From Sporosarcina sp. P2 (lineage in GTDB: Bacteria; Bacillota; Bacilli; Bacillales_A; Planococcaceae), in assembly GCF_002743255.1 (NCBI RefSeq), contig NZ_PDYY01000005.1:158913-222912 (forward strand): 64,000 bases of DNA, read 5' to 3'. Position numbers and translations under genes: made by a program. The notes beneath the pieces were generated by a model that ran no database searches, had not been told where the DNA came from, and saw nothing but the letters and a program-made list of their open reading frames with translations. Shown piece after piece: positions 38,564 to 47,229 of the stretch; the first letter of the stretch is position 1; each line of letters opens with the position of its first letter.

Positions 38564-39658
38564 TTATTTATGTTTTTCTTGAAAATCCAGCATGAATTTC
38601 TGTAAAGCCAGACAAGCTTCAAATGGTACTGCGTTGTAAGTAGAAGCACGACATCCGCCTACGGAACGGTGACCATTCAGCCCAACGAATCCCGCCTCTT
38701 TAGCCTCTTCTAAGAATTGTTTTTCCAACTCTTCATCCGCTACACGGAACGTGATGTTCATTAATGAACGACTTCCTTTTTCAGCATGTCCTGTATAGAA
38801 ACCGTTGCTGTTATCGATCGCGTCATAGATCAGATTCGCTTTTTCTTCATTGCGCTCTGCAATCTTCTCAATGCCGCCTTGTTGTTGCATCCAACCAAGA
38901 ACTTCACCCAACATGTAAATACCGAAAGATGGGGGAGTGTTATATAAAGAATTACTTGATGAATGTGTTTGGTATTTCAATATAGTTGGAATTTCACTAT
39001 TCGCTTTGTCCAACAAGTCTTTGCGGATAATCGCAACTGTAACGCCCGAAGGTCCGAGGTTTTTTTGTGCACCTGCATAAATCATTCCGAATTGACTGAC
39101 GTCAAGTGGTCTTGACAGAATATCACTAGACATATCTGCTATTAACGGAACATTTCCAGTAGAAGGGAACTCATGGAATTGGGTGCCGAATATCGTGTTA
39201 TTTGAAGTGATGTGCACGTAGGCATCCGTCTCTTTAAATGTAATTTCATCAGAAGATGGGACGCGATTATAATTTGTATTTTTTGTAGAAGCTGCTTCGT
39301 ATACTTCACCTATTGTCTTTGCTTCTTTAAGTGCTTTATCTGACCATGCACCAGACATAATGTAGCTAGCTTTTTTCCCTTCTGATAAGAAATTCATTGG
39401 CACCATTGCAAATTGTAGACTAGCTCCGCCTTGCAAGAATAGTACTTCATAGTTTTCAGGAATTGAGAATAAAGAACGTAAACGCTCAATTGCTTGATTA
39501 TGTACTTGTTCATAGGTAGCACTGCGGTGACTCATTTCCATAATAGACATTCCAGATTCTTCGAAATCCACTAGTTCAGCTTGTGCTTTTTCAAGAACTT
39601 CGCGTGGAAGTGCGGATGGACCCGCGTTAAAATTATAGACGGACTTTTGCTCAATCAA
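38564..39658 (-). CDS. serC: Phosphoserine aminotransferase
   Basis: 364-aa class V aminotransferase of serine and PLP biosynthesis. N-terminus VYNFNAGPSALP; HRSATYEQVH; FLQGGASLQFAM; PLP Lys in YAGAQKNLGPSG; C-terminal GHRSVGGCRASTYNA. The ORF opens at a GTG (39667) inside the GGAGTG ribosome binding site. TTG 39658, 8 nt after GGAG, is the likely start. No serA is adjacent. Confidence 0.94.
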   Translation of the reverse strand: MIEQKSVYNFNAGPSALPREVLEKAQAELVDFEESGMSIMEMSHRSATYEQVHNQAIERLRSLFSIPENYEVLFLQGGASLQFAMVPMNFLSEGKKASYIMSGAWSDKALKEAKTIGEVYEAASTKNTNYNRVPSSDEITFKETDAYVHITSNNTIFGTQFHEFPSTGNVPLIADMSSDILSRPLDVSQFGMIYAGAQKNLGPSGVTVAIIRKDLLDKANSEIPTILKYQTHSSSNSLYNTPPSFGIYMLGEVLGWMQQQGGIEKIAERNEEKANLIYDAIDNSNGFYTGHAEKGSRSLMNITFRVADEELEKQFLEEAKEAGFVGLNGHRSVGGCRASTYNAVPFEACLALQKFMLDFQEKHK

Positions 39659-39778
39659 AAAAATCACTCCTTCATTAGTTTACAACTCTAAAGTAAAGTA
39701 TATATGAAAAATCATACATGGGGAATAGCTAACTGCCAATTCGCAACAATTCGTCCAATCAATTAAGAGGGTTGTCTT

Positions 39779-39804
39779 GTTTGTTTCGGTGAGAAATAGG
39801 GTAA
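39779..39804 (+). promoter_or_regulatory. Possible sigma-B promoter of the zinc metallopeptidase gene
   Basis: GTTTGT, 14-nt spacer, GGGTAA (39799-39804) resembles the sigma-B consensus GTTTaa-N14-GGGtAt. It lies 72 nt before the start codon. An RsbR-like gene 1.3 kb away makes this worth noting. Confidence 0.4.
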
Positions 39805-39875
39805 ATTGAAGTCAAGTAGCTACTACATAGTGATGTAAAGTTCAGCTCACATAAAGCCGAAACGAGGGAGAGAGT

Positions 39876-40718
39876 ATGAAAACAGATGGACGCAGAAAAA
39901 GTTCAAATGTAGAGGAGCGAAGAGGAAGGAGTGGCGGAGGCGGTGCGATTGCATTAGGCGGGGGTGGTCTTGGAATTGTTGGTATTATATTATTTCTCAT
40001 TTTGGGTGGAAATCCAACAGACTTATTAGATAATAGTTCAGCAGTCCCTGAACAACCATACGTGGAAACTGCACAAGATAAAGAATTGGCGGATTTTGTT
40101 TCGGTTGTGCTTGCAGATACAGAAGTTATTTGGTCGGAGTTATTCGCTCAACAAGGAATTCAATATGAGAACCCTAAGTTAGTTCTTTATTCAGGACAAG
40201 TGGATACAGCTTGTGGCTACGGAAGTGCAGCTGCAGGGCCATTTTATTGCCCGGGTGATCAAAAACTGTATATTGACTTAGCATTTTATAATGAATTACA
40301 GAGTTCATTTAAAGCACCCGGTGATTTTGCCATGGCCTATGTAGTAGCCCATGAAGTAGGGCACCATGTGCAAACGCTCCTTGGAATTTCAGATCAAGTG
40401 ATGCCGCTACGTCAAAAAATGAGTGAAAAGGAATTTAATAAATATTTAGTAAGATTTGAATTGCAAGCAGATTATTTTGCGGGAGTCTGGGCACATCATG
40501 CAAAAGGACGAGGATACTTGGAGCAAGGAGATTTACAGGAAGCAATTACTGCCGCGAGTGCGGTTGGTGACGATACGATTCAAAAACGCGCGAGAGGGTA
40601 TGTTGTTCCAGAGAGTTTCACACACGGTACAGCAAAACAACGAATGTACTGGTTCGAACGTGGTTTTGAATTAGGCACTATTGAGGGTGGAGACACCTTT
40701 AATCAAACGGAAAAATAA
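39876..40718 (+). CDS. Neutral zinc metallopeptidase, YpfJ type
   Basis: 280 aa. The Arg/Gly-rich N-terminus includes RRGRSGGGGAIALGGGGLG, then a single transmembrane helix (GIVGIILFLILGG) and the extracytoplasmic catalytic domain with zinc motif HEVGHH (in AYVVAHEVGHHVQTLLG) and a downstream ELQADYFAGVWAHH containing the third ligand. This matches the KPN_02809/YpfJ neutral metallopeptidase family. ATG 39876 follows GAGGGAGAG. Physiological substrate unknown. Confidence 0.9.
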   Translation: MKTDGRRKSSNVEERRGRSGGGGAIALGGGGLGIVGIILFLILGGNPTDLLDNSSAVPEQPYVETAQDKELADFVSVVLADTEVIWSELFAQQGIQYENPKLVLYSGQVDTACGYGSAAAGPFYCPGDQKLYIDLAFYNELQSSFKAPGDFAMAYVVAHEVGHHVQTLLGISDQVMPLRQKMSEKEFNKYLVRFELQADYFAGVWAHHAKGRGYLEQGDLQEAITAASAVGDDTIQKRARGYVVPESFTHGTAKQRMYWFERGFELGTIEGGDTFNQTEK

Positions 40719-40720
40719 AT

Positions 40721-40766
40721 CTCGCGAACGTCATTCCTTTCGAAGTGACGTTCGCGAGTTTTTATT
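40721..40766. terminator. Bidirectional terminator between the metallopeptidase and OFA transporter genes
   Basis: CTCGCGAACGTCA (40721-40733) pairs perfectly with TGACGTTCGCGAG (40746-40758), then TTTTTATTTT; an A-rich stretch precedes the stem for the minus strand. Confidence 0.9.
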
Positions 40767-42042
40767 TTGTTGCGGCTATAGCGGGTTCAACTGGCATAAT
40801 TCCTTCTCTTTCATTGCGTAGTCTTTTAATATCCACTCGAATGAGTAAGGAAATTAGTAGAGCCACTGCGAACAAGCCGGCGAAAAATAATAAGCTGCTT
40901 TCGTAACTGCCTGTTGTATCTTTCATCCATGCAGCAAACATCGGTCCAGCCACTCCAGCCGCAGACCATGCAGTTAAAATATAACCGTGGATGGCCCCAA
41001 GTTGTCTCGTTCCAAAAATATCACCAATATATGCCGGGATAGAGGCGAACCCCCCTCCGTAGCATGTATAGATCACGGCTAGAATCACTTGGAATATAAT
41101 TGCGTTCGTGGTGAATGGTAAAATGGCAAATAGGACAAGTTGAATGACAAAGAACGTGGTATACGTATTGGGACGACCGATATAATCCGAAATCGCAGCC
41201 CAGCCAAGTCTGCCGGCCCCGTTAAAGATGCCTAGCACACCAACTAATGCGGCTGCCTGAATAGTCGTCATGCCAATACTATCAATCGCCATTGGTTTGG
41301 CAGCCGAGAGAATGGCGATACCGCAAGTCACATTAATAAACAACATTAGCCATAAATAATAAAAGCGTTTTGTTTTAACTGCTTGATTTGCTGTTAACTG
41401 AGAAAGATCTTCTTTAACTTCCGTTTTACCTAAACGAACTTTTTCAATAAATCCAGGCGGTGCCCATCCTTCTTCTGGTTTTTCTAGATACAGGGAAGAA
41501 AGTAACATAATTAAGAAGTACGATACACCGAGAATATAAAAAGTGTTCTGTAATCCGACATTGCTGATCAAGTATTCCATGATCGGACTACTGATGGCTG
41601 CAGCAAACCCAAATCCCATGATGGCCAGTCCCGTAGCGAGCCCCCTGCGATCAGGGAACCATTTGACGAGTGTAGAAACGGGTGCAATATAGCCTACCCC
41701 TAAGCCAATTCCGCCTAGCATACCGTAAAAAATATACAGCAACGGTAATGAAGACATTCCTACCGCGAGTCCGGAACCTGTCACGCCCACTCCGAAGAAC
41801 ACAGCTGCAAGTAACCCTGCTTTTCTTGGACCATATTTCTCTACAAAATGGCCTAAAAAAGCAGCTGATAAACCAAGAAATAAAATAGCTATACTAAACG
41901 TCAGCTGTACTTGGCTTGTGGTCCATCCAAATTCTTCAATGAGTGGATTAGTGAAGTTACTCCAGGCATAAACAGATCCGATAGAAATGTGAATACCTAC
42001 TGCAGATAACGCGATCAGCCATCTGTTCTTCGTTTTTCTCAT
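40762..42042 (-). CDS. OFA-family MFS transporter (oxalate/formate antiporter-like)
   Basis: 426 aa, 12 hydrophobic segments. N-terminal WLIALSAVGIHISIGSVYAWSNF and GLGVGYIAPVSTLVKWFPDRRGLATG are hallmarks of the oxalate/formate antiporter family. The ORF opens at 42063, but ATG 42042 lies 7 nt after AAAGGAGG. The following minus-to-plus cluster is for formate dehydrogenase, so formate (or a related monocarboxylate) is the likely cargo; this is inference from context. Confidence 0.87.
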   Translation of the reverse strand: MRKTKNRWLIALSAVGIHISIGSVYAWSNFTNPLIEEFGWTTSQVQLTFSIAILFLGLSAAFLGHFVEKYGPRKAGLLAAVFFGVGVTGSGLAVGMSSLPLLYIFYGMLGGIGLGVGYIAPVSTLVKWFPDRRGLATGLAIMGFGFAAAISSPIMEYLISNVGLQNTFYILGVSYFLIMLLSSLYLEKPEEGWAPPGFIEKVRLGKTEVKEDLSQLTANQAVKTKRFYYLWLMLFINVTCGIAILSAAKPMAIDSIGMTTIQAAALVGVLGIFNGAGRLGWAAISDYIGRPNTYTTFFVIQLVLFAILPFTTNAIIFQVILAVIYTCYGGGFASIPAYIGDIFGTRQLGAIHGYILTAWSAAGVAGPMFAAWMKDTTGSYESSLLFFAGLFAVALLISLLIRVDIKRLRNEREGIMPVEPAIAATK

Positions 42043-42247
42043 TCGTAGTCCTCCTTTTAACAATATTCTTCCACAGCTCCAATTTCAGTAACAAAAATTT
42101 GACTAATCGGTATTGTAAAAGAATAGTTGACACACTACCTGGTCATAAAATTACAATAAAAGGAATATAATTAAACAATTACTGGAATGTAAGAAGTGAT
42201 TAAGGAGTATAATATTAGTAATTCACAAAATTGTCAATATTACATTT

Positions 42248-43063
42248 TCATGGAATCGAAAAAAGATTAGTGGTATCCATGACGATTCTTTCAGGATGTG
42301 TGTACACATTAAAAGATCTTCCACGAATGAATCCAACCGTCGTTATTCCTAAATCGTCAGCTAAACTCAAAGCTAATTCAGTAGGTGCAGACTTTGATAA
42401 TACAATTTCACAACCAATTTTAGCGACTTTAAGTAATATTTCGGAGGAGATTCGTCCGCTGAACACAATGATTTTATCTCGCACAGAAATATCGTTCCTC
42501 AGACAGTGTCCATAAATTTTATCTAACGCATTATGGCGGCCGATATCCATACGGGATAATAATAATTGATCTGGAGCGCACAAAGCAGCATTGTGTACAC
42601 CACCAGTATGGCGGAACATTTCTGCCTGTTCTTCCAATTGATTCATCAAGGAAAATATTTGTGCAGGTATCAGTTGAACAGAAATACTATCCATCTTTTT
42701 CGCTGTCAGTGCATCATTTGCAAAGATATAGCCTTGTCTGCTCATGCCGCAACAAGATGTGATATACCGTTTATTCTGCAATTGTTCAAAGAAAGGGTAG
42801 ACTTTATCCGTATCGATGTAAATGAAGCCATTTTCAAGATCAAGTCGAATATCTTTGATTTGTTCCCACTTAGGTACGATTCCTTCTGAAGCCAAGAAGC
42901 CCACAGTCATATCCTCAATATATTCCGGAGTACATACGATCGTCGCAAATTCTTTGTGGTTTAGTTTAATTGTGATTGCATATTCAACAGCGACCTGATC
43001 TGCTTTTTCAAAAACTTTTCCATCCTGAAATCGAATAATGGATCGTTGTTGTTGCTGTTTCAT
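42248..43063 (-). CDS. fdhD: Formate dehydrogenase accessory sulfurtransferase FdhD
   Basis: 271 aa. Delivers sulfur to the molybdenum cofactor of formate dehydrogenase. Contains the Cys pair (TSCCGMSRQG), MFRHTGGVHNAALC, DIGRHNALDKIYG and GFIRGRSFNVYTHPERI, all typical of FdhD. ATG 43063, 14 nt after the DUF2294 gene, with GGGAGAAAAG. Divergent from fdhA across the short promoter region. Confidence 0.95.
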   Translation of the reverse strand: MKQQQQRSIIRFQDGKVFEKADQVAVEYAITIKLNHKEFATIVCTPEYIEDMTVGFLASEGIVPKWEQIKDIRLDLENGFIYIDTDKVYPFFEQLQNKRYITSCCGMSRQGYIFANDALTAKKMDSISVQLIPAQIFSLMNQLEEQAEMFRHTGGVHNAALCAPDQLLLSRMDIGRHNALDKIYGHCLRNDISVRDKIIVFSGRISSEILLKVAKIGCEIVLSKSAPTELALSLADDLGITTVGFIRGRSFNVYTHPERIVMDTTNLFSIP

Positions 43064-43077
43064 AATCTTTTCTCCCT

Positions 43078-43419
43078 TCAGTCAATCGATCGATCGAATA
43101 AAAATACTGAAACTGCAATATCATCATCAATTTTAAAATCGCTGAATAAATGCAGAAACTTCGCCTCGACTAATTCTTCCAATGCTACAGGTGGTTCTTT
43201 TGCATATACTGCCTGAATCATGCTAGTTCGTGCACGATGCACCATCTCTTTTCCCTCTGGCGTTCCCGCTATGAACTTTTCAGTGGGAGTCAAATTACCA
43301 TAGAGAGTAGAAACCACCATATTATCTATAAATATTGTATGAATTCGTTCGGGACCTTTTCCGAATAAGTCTTTTCGTAATTTACGGATGATATCATTAA
43401 ATTCATGAACTTTCTTCAT
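43078..43419 (-). CDS. DUF2294 domain protein
   Basis: 113 aa. VHEFNDIIRKLRKDLFGKGPERIHTIFIDNMVV and LTPTEKFIAGTPEGKEMVHRAR match the DUF2294 (Na-translocating-type) family that often accompanies FDH genes in Bacilli. The ORF opens at 43473, but ATG 43419 has AGAGGAAGTG upstream. Upstream of fdhD on the same strand. Molecular role unknown. Confidence 0.85.
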   Translation of the reverse strand: MKKVHEFNDIIRKLRKDLFGKGPERIHTIFIDNMVVSTLYGNLTPTEKFIAGTPEGKEMVHRARTSMIQAVYAKEPPVALEELVEAKFLHLFSDFKIDDDIAVSVFLFDRSID

Positions 43420-43472
43420 AGGGCACTTCCTCTTTTTGTTTGCAGAATAGTCAAATTGTTTTAATGTGGTCA

Positions 43473-43501
43473 TTGTATTATACGCTTTATTACTTTATAC
43501 T
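43473..43501 (+). promoter_or_regulatory. Sigma-A-like promoter of fdhA
   Basis: TTGTAT (43473-43478), 17-nt spacer, TATACT (43496-43501). It predicts a leader of about 170 nt. A TATAAT on the minus strand (43482-43477) overlaps it and may serve the divergent DUF2294-fdhD unit. Confidence 0.6.
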
Positions 43502-43608
43502 AAATACATAATAGATGGAAATCTAGTATGTGATTGCTAGATGTTCATCAACCTACATGTAATAGTAAGTATGGATTGGTTCTTTAGCAAGTCCTGTTAA
43601 GAAACTAT

Positions 43609-43658
43609 TCCACCATAGAAAATACCGTCTTAACGGTTTTTTTATGGTGGATTTTTTA
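43609..43658 (+). terminator. Leader terminator in front of fdhA
   Basis: One long hairpin: TCCACCATA, AAAA and ACCGT on the ascending side pair with ACGGT, TTTT and TATGGTGGA on the descending side (about 43609-43651, 4-nt loop), then TTTTTTATTT. No plus-strand gene lies between this and the preceding terminator at 40.76 kb, so it sits in the fdhA leader and should act as an attenuator. A smaller hairpin ATCTAG/CTAGAT lies upstream in the leader. Confidence 0.7.
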
Positions 43659-43679
43659 TTTGAGAAGGAGGACGCCTGT

Positions 43680-46604
43680 ATGTCAATTTCAATCAATAAT
43701 AAGATGTATAATTTCGAACCAGGGTCGACGCTCATTCAAATCATCAATGCAAATAAGATTGAGCACCCTCAAATATGTTATTTGCCGGAAGTCGATCCGA
43801 TACAAACGTGTGATACGTGCATCGTCGAAGTGAATGGCCAATTAACACGTGCTTGTTCAACACAAGCCGTCGACGGCATGGATGTCAAATTAGCGTCTCC
43901 GCGTGCAAAGGAAGCGCAGACGGAAGCAATGGATCGGATATTAGAAAATCATTTACTATATTGTACGGTTTGCGATAACAATAATGGAAACTGTAAAGTA
44001 CATAATACCGTGGCACTTTTGGAAGTGGAAGAACAAAAATATCCCTACGAACCGAAATGTTCAAAAGATGCGGTGGATTTCACACATCCGTTCTATCGTT
44101 ACGATCTAAATCAATGTATCGCATGCGGACAGTGCGTGGAAGTATGTCAAAACTTACAAGTAAATGAGACACTTTCAATCGACTGGGAACGGGATCGTCC
44201 GATTGTTCTATGGGATGGCGGTGCGAAGATTAATGATTCTTCTTGCGTAGGCTGCGGTCATTGTATTACGGTTTGTCCATGCAATGCCTTGATGGAAAAA
44301 ACGATGCTAGGTGAAGCTGGATTTATGACGAAGATGAGTGACGAATTGATGGAGCCTATGATTGATTTGATTAAGGATGTAGAACCAGGTTATAGCAGTA
44401 TCATGGCGATTTCCGATGTTGAATCCGCGATGAGAGAATCCACAATCAATAAAACCAAAACAGTCTGCACATTTTGTGGAGTAGGTTGTTCTTTCGAAGT
44501 CTGGACGAAAGATCGTACGATATTAAAAATTCAACCGGTTTCCGAGGCACCTGTCAACCAGATTTCTACTTGTGTCAAAGGGAAGTTCGGTTGGGATTTC
44601 GTGAACAGTGAAGAACGCATTACAACGCCTCTTATTCGTAAAGGTGACGATTTTGTTGAAGCATCATGGCAAGAAGCGTTAGATCTAGTCGCGAAAAATC
44701 TAGGTCAAATCCGTGACGAGCATGGCAAAGATGGAATTGGTGTCATCTCCTCATCCAAAATTACCAATGAAGAGAACTATGTCATTCAAAAATTTGCTCG
44801 ACAAGTGTTCGGTACAAATAACGTGGACAATTGTTCCCGCTATTGCCAGTCACCTGCGACAGATGGGTTATTCCGTACAGTTGGAATGGGTGGTGACGCT
44901 GGAACTATTAAAGATATTGCTGAAGCAGGATTGGTCATCATTGTAGGTGCCAATCCTGCAGAAGGTCATCCCGTTCTCGCGACGCGTGTAAAGCGCGCAC
45001 ATAAGCTACACGGTCAAAAGTTAATCGTAGCTGATCTCAGAAAGCATGAAATGGCTGAACGTGCAGATATCTTTATGACACCACAACAAGGAACCGATCA
45101 AGTATGGCTTATGGCAGTGACCAAATACTTAATCGACCAAGGTTGGCATGATCAGCAGTTTATTGAGGAAAATGTCCTTCATTTTGATGACTTTAATGAA
45201 GTATTGAAACGCTATACACTCGAATATGCAGAACAAGTAACAGGCGTTTCAAAAGAAGTACTGATTCAAACAGCTGAAATGATTCGTGATGCGGATGGTA
45301 CATGTATCTTATGGGGAATGGGAGTTACACAAAATACAGGAGGTTCAGACACTTCAGCTGCCATATCCAATTTATTACTGGCATCAGGAAATTACCGCCG
45401 TCCAGGCGCTGGTGCTTATCCGTTACGTGGTCATAACAACGTACAAGGTGCATGCGATATGGGAAGTTTGCCGGGGTGGTTGCCTGGCTATCAACATATT
45501 ACAGACAATGCCGCACGCGAAAAATTTGAACGCGCTTATGGTGTAGAGATAGAGGGTAAGCCGGGTCTTGATAATATTCAAATGCTTCATTCGATTGATG
45601 ATGGGGTTATGAAGGGGATGTATATTGTAGGGGAAGATATGGCACTAGTGGACTCGAATGCAAACTATGTACATGATGTACTGTCGAAGCTCGATTTCCT
45701 TGTTGTCCAAGATATTTTCTTCTCACGTACAGCACAATACGCAGACGTCATTTTACCTGCAGTGCCTTCACTTGAAAAAGATGGTACATTTACAAATACA
45801 GAACGTCGTGTTCAACGACTTTATAAGGCATTACCGAATAAAGGTGACTCCCGTCAAGATTGGTGGATCATCCAAGAAGTTGCAAATCGCTTAGGCGCTG
45901 ATTGGAATTACACACACCCAGGGGACATCTTTGCTGAGATGGCAAGTTTGAGTCCTATTTTCAAAGAAGCTTCTTACGACATGTTGGAAGGTTGGGGTAG
46001 TTTCCTTTGGGGAAGTCTAGAGGGGGTTAGTACGCCACTTCTTTATACAGACGGCTTTAATTTCCCAGATAAGAAAGCTCGCTTTGCATTATCGGATTGG
46101 GTTGAACCAGTAAAATTCCCTGAAGAGTTTGATCTTCATATCAATAATGGTCGTATGCTTGAACATTTCCATGAAGGAAATATGACGAACAAATCAGATG
46201 GTATTCAAGAGAAAGTTCCCAATATATTTGTAGAGATTTCTCCTGAATTAGCAAAAGAACGTGGTGTAGTCACAGGTACTTATGTAAGACTCATTTCTCC
46301 ATATGGTGCGTTGAAACTGCCCGCACTTGTCACGGACAGAGTACGAAAAAATGAATTATTCTTACCGATGAACTCAGTAGAGAAGCAATCTGCAATCAAT
46401 TTCCTAACAGGGCCTGCTACAGATGAACGCACGAATACACCGGCTTACAAGCAGACAAAGGTTCGCATGGAAGTACTTGAAAAGCAAGGGGATAATCCAC
46501 TACCTAAGAGTAACCACCGTGATAAGAAACGTCATCCGCAAAACGGTGTAGAAGTGGAGCGGAAGTGGAATCGACCAGGATATGTCCAATTAACAGATCA
46601 ATGA
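43680..46604 (+). CDS. fdhA: Formate dehydrogenase, large molybdopterin subunit (YrhE-like)
   Basis: 974 aa, oxidises formate to CO2. N-terminal [2Fe-2S] domain with C33, C44, C47, C59; then a His/Cys cluster (YCTVCDNNNGNC), two 4Fe-4S motifs (CIACGQCVEVC and CVGCGHCITVCPC), the N-terminal molybdopterin-domain cluster CTFCGVGC, and a Cys in NCSRYCQSPATDG as Mo ligand (Cys, not selenocysteine). C-terminal molydop_binding domain. This NuoG-like layout is that of soluble FDHs in Bacillus. ATG 43680 follows GAGAAGGAGG; upstream in-frame codons back to 43644 lie in the terminator. Confidence 0.95.
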   Translation: MSISINNKMYNFEPGSTLIQIINANKIEHPQICYLPEVDPIQTCDTCIVEVNGQLTRACSTQAVDGMDVKLASPRAKEAQTEAMDRILENHLLYCTVCDNNNGNCKVHNTVALLEVEEQKYPYEPKCSKDAVDFTHPFYRYDLNQCIACGQCVEVCQNLQVNETLSIDWERDRPIVLWDGGAKINDSSCVGCGHCITVCPCNALMEKTMLGEAGFMTKMSDELMEPMIDLIKDVEPGYSSIMAISDVESAMRESTINKTKTVCTFCGVGCSFEVWTKDRTILKIQPVSEAPVNQISTCVKGKFGWDFVNSEERITTPLIRKGDDFVEASWQEALDLVAKNLGQIRDEHGKDGIGVISSSKITNEENYVIQKFARQVFGTNNVDNCSRYCQSPATDGLFRTVGMGGDAGTIKDIAEAGLVIIVGANPAEGHPVLATRVKRAHKLHGQKLIVADLRKHEMAERADIFMTPQQGTDQVWLMAVTKYLIDQGWHDQQFIEENVLHFDDFNEVLKRYTLEYAEQVTGVSKEVLIQTAEMIRDADGTCILWGMGVTQNTGGSDTSAAISNLLLASGNYRRPGAGAYPLRGHNNVQGACDMGSLPGWLPGYQHITDNAAREKFERAYGVEIEGKPGLDNIQMLHSIDDGVMKGMYIVGEDMALVDSNANYVHDVLSKLDFLVVQDIFFSRTAQYADVILPAVPSLEKDGTFTNTERRVQRLYKALPNKGDSRQDWWIIQEVANRLGADWNYTHPGDIFAEMASLSPIFKEASYDMLEGWGSFLWGSLEGVSTPLLYTDGFNFPDKKARFALSDWVEPVKFPEEFDLHINNGRMLEHFHEGNMTNKSDGIQEKVPNIFVEISPELAKERGVVTGTYVRLISPYGALKLPALVTDRVRKNELFLPMNSVEKQSAINFLTGPATDERTNTPAYKQTKVRMEVLEKQGDNPLPKSNHRDKKRHPQNGVEVERKWNRPGYVQLTDQ

Positions 46605-46622
46605 TTAGTGAGGTGAAGATCA

Positions 46623-47111
46623 ATGGCGGCACCCATAACTTCGATTAAAAGAAAAGAACGATCCGAACTGGAAATACAGCAAGATAAGTTGGATGAACTG
46701 CAGAAAAAAATTGCTGAACAGGAAGAGTCTTTGCAGAAAATTATGGAGATCACGGGTGAGTTGCATAAGATTGGTGCGTTAGACGCACTACAAGCAATGC
46801 TTCATTCAAAGGAAAAGATTACGGGCATAGCGTTAGAACAAGTATCAAGAGAACCTGTTACAAACATGCTCAATAATTTAATGGCGGGTGCAGGAATTCT
46901 GACGGCATTAGATCCAGCTACAATTCAGCAACTCTCAAAAAGTGTTCAAAACGGATTATCTGAAGCCGAGCAAGCAAATGAAGAAGGTCAGAAAACAGGT
47001 GTTTTACAACTGATGAAATCCATTAACGATCCTGATATCAATCGGGCGTTAACATTCGGTATGAACTTCCTAAAAGGGATGGGCAGAGGTTTAGAAAAAC
47101 CAGTGGAATAA
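46623..47111 (+). CDS. yrhD: DUF1641 protein YrhD, FDH partner
   Basis: 162 aa. An N-terminal coiled coil (about 10-50), then the DUF1641 region (GALDALQAMLHSKEKITGIALEQ and NDPDINRALTFGMNFLKGMGRGLE). In B. subtilis yrhD lies next to the formate dehydrogenase gene yrhE; here it is 18 nt downstream of fdhA. Presumed FDH accessory or electron-transfer partner; the biochemical role is not established. Confidence 0.9.
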   Translation: MAAPITSIKRKERSELEIQQDKLDELQKKIAEQEESLQKIMEITGELHKIGALDALQAMLHSKEKITGIALEQVSREPVTNMLNNLMAGAGILTALDPATIQQLSKSVQNGLSEAEQANEEGQKTGVLQLMKSINDPDINRALTFGMNFLKGMGRGLEKPVE

Positions 47112-47166
47112 GATTTTTGCGAAAAGCGTCACTTTGCTTCATACTGTATTAGAAGAGTTCACCCGA

Positions 47167-47189
47167 TCCCTGGCCATTCTGGCTGGGGA
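47167..47189 (+). other. Hairpin in the purU leader
   Basis: TCCCTGGCCA (47167-47176), loop TTC, TGGCTGGGGA (47180-47189), including two G-T pairs. No T-tract follows. It lies between yrhD and purU, about 40 nt before the start codon. Confidence 0.4.
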
Positions 47190-47229
47190 ACTTATTCTTT
47201 CAGTAACATTATTTGTAGGAGATGAAAAC

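Noticed and set aside
47134..47229. Upstream start adding 32 residues to PurU
   Set aside because: The extension (MLHTVLEEFTRS...) is not part of the family, has no ribosome binding site, and crosses the leader hairpin.
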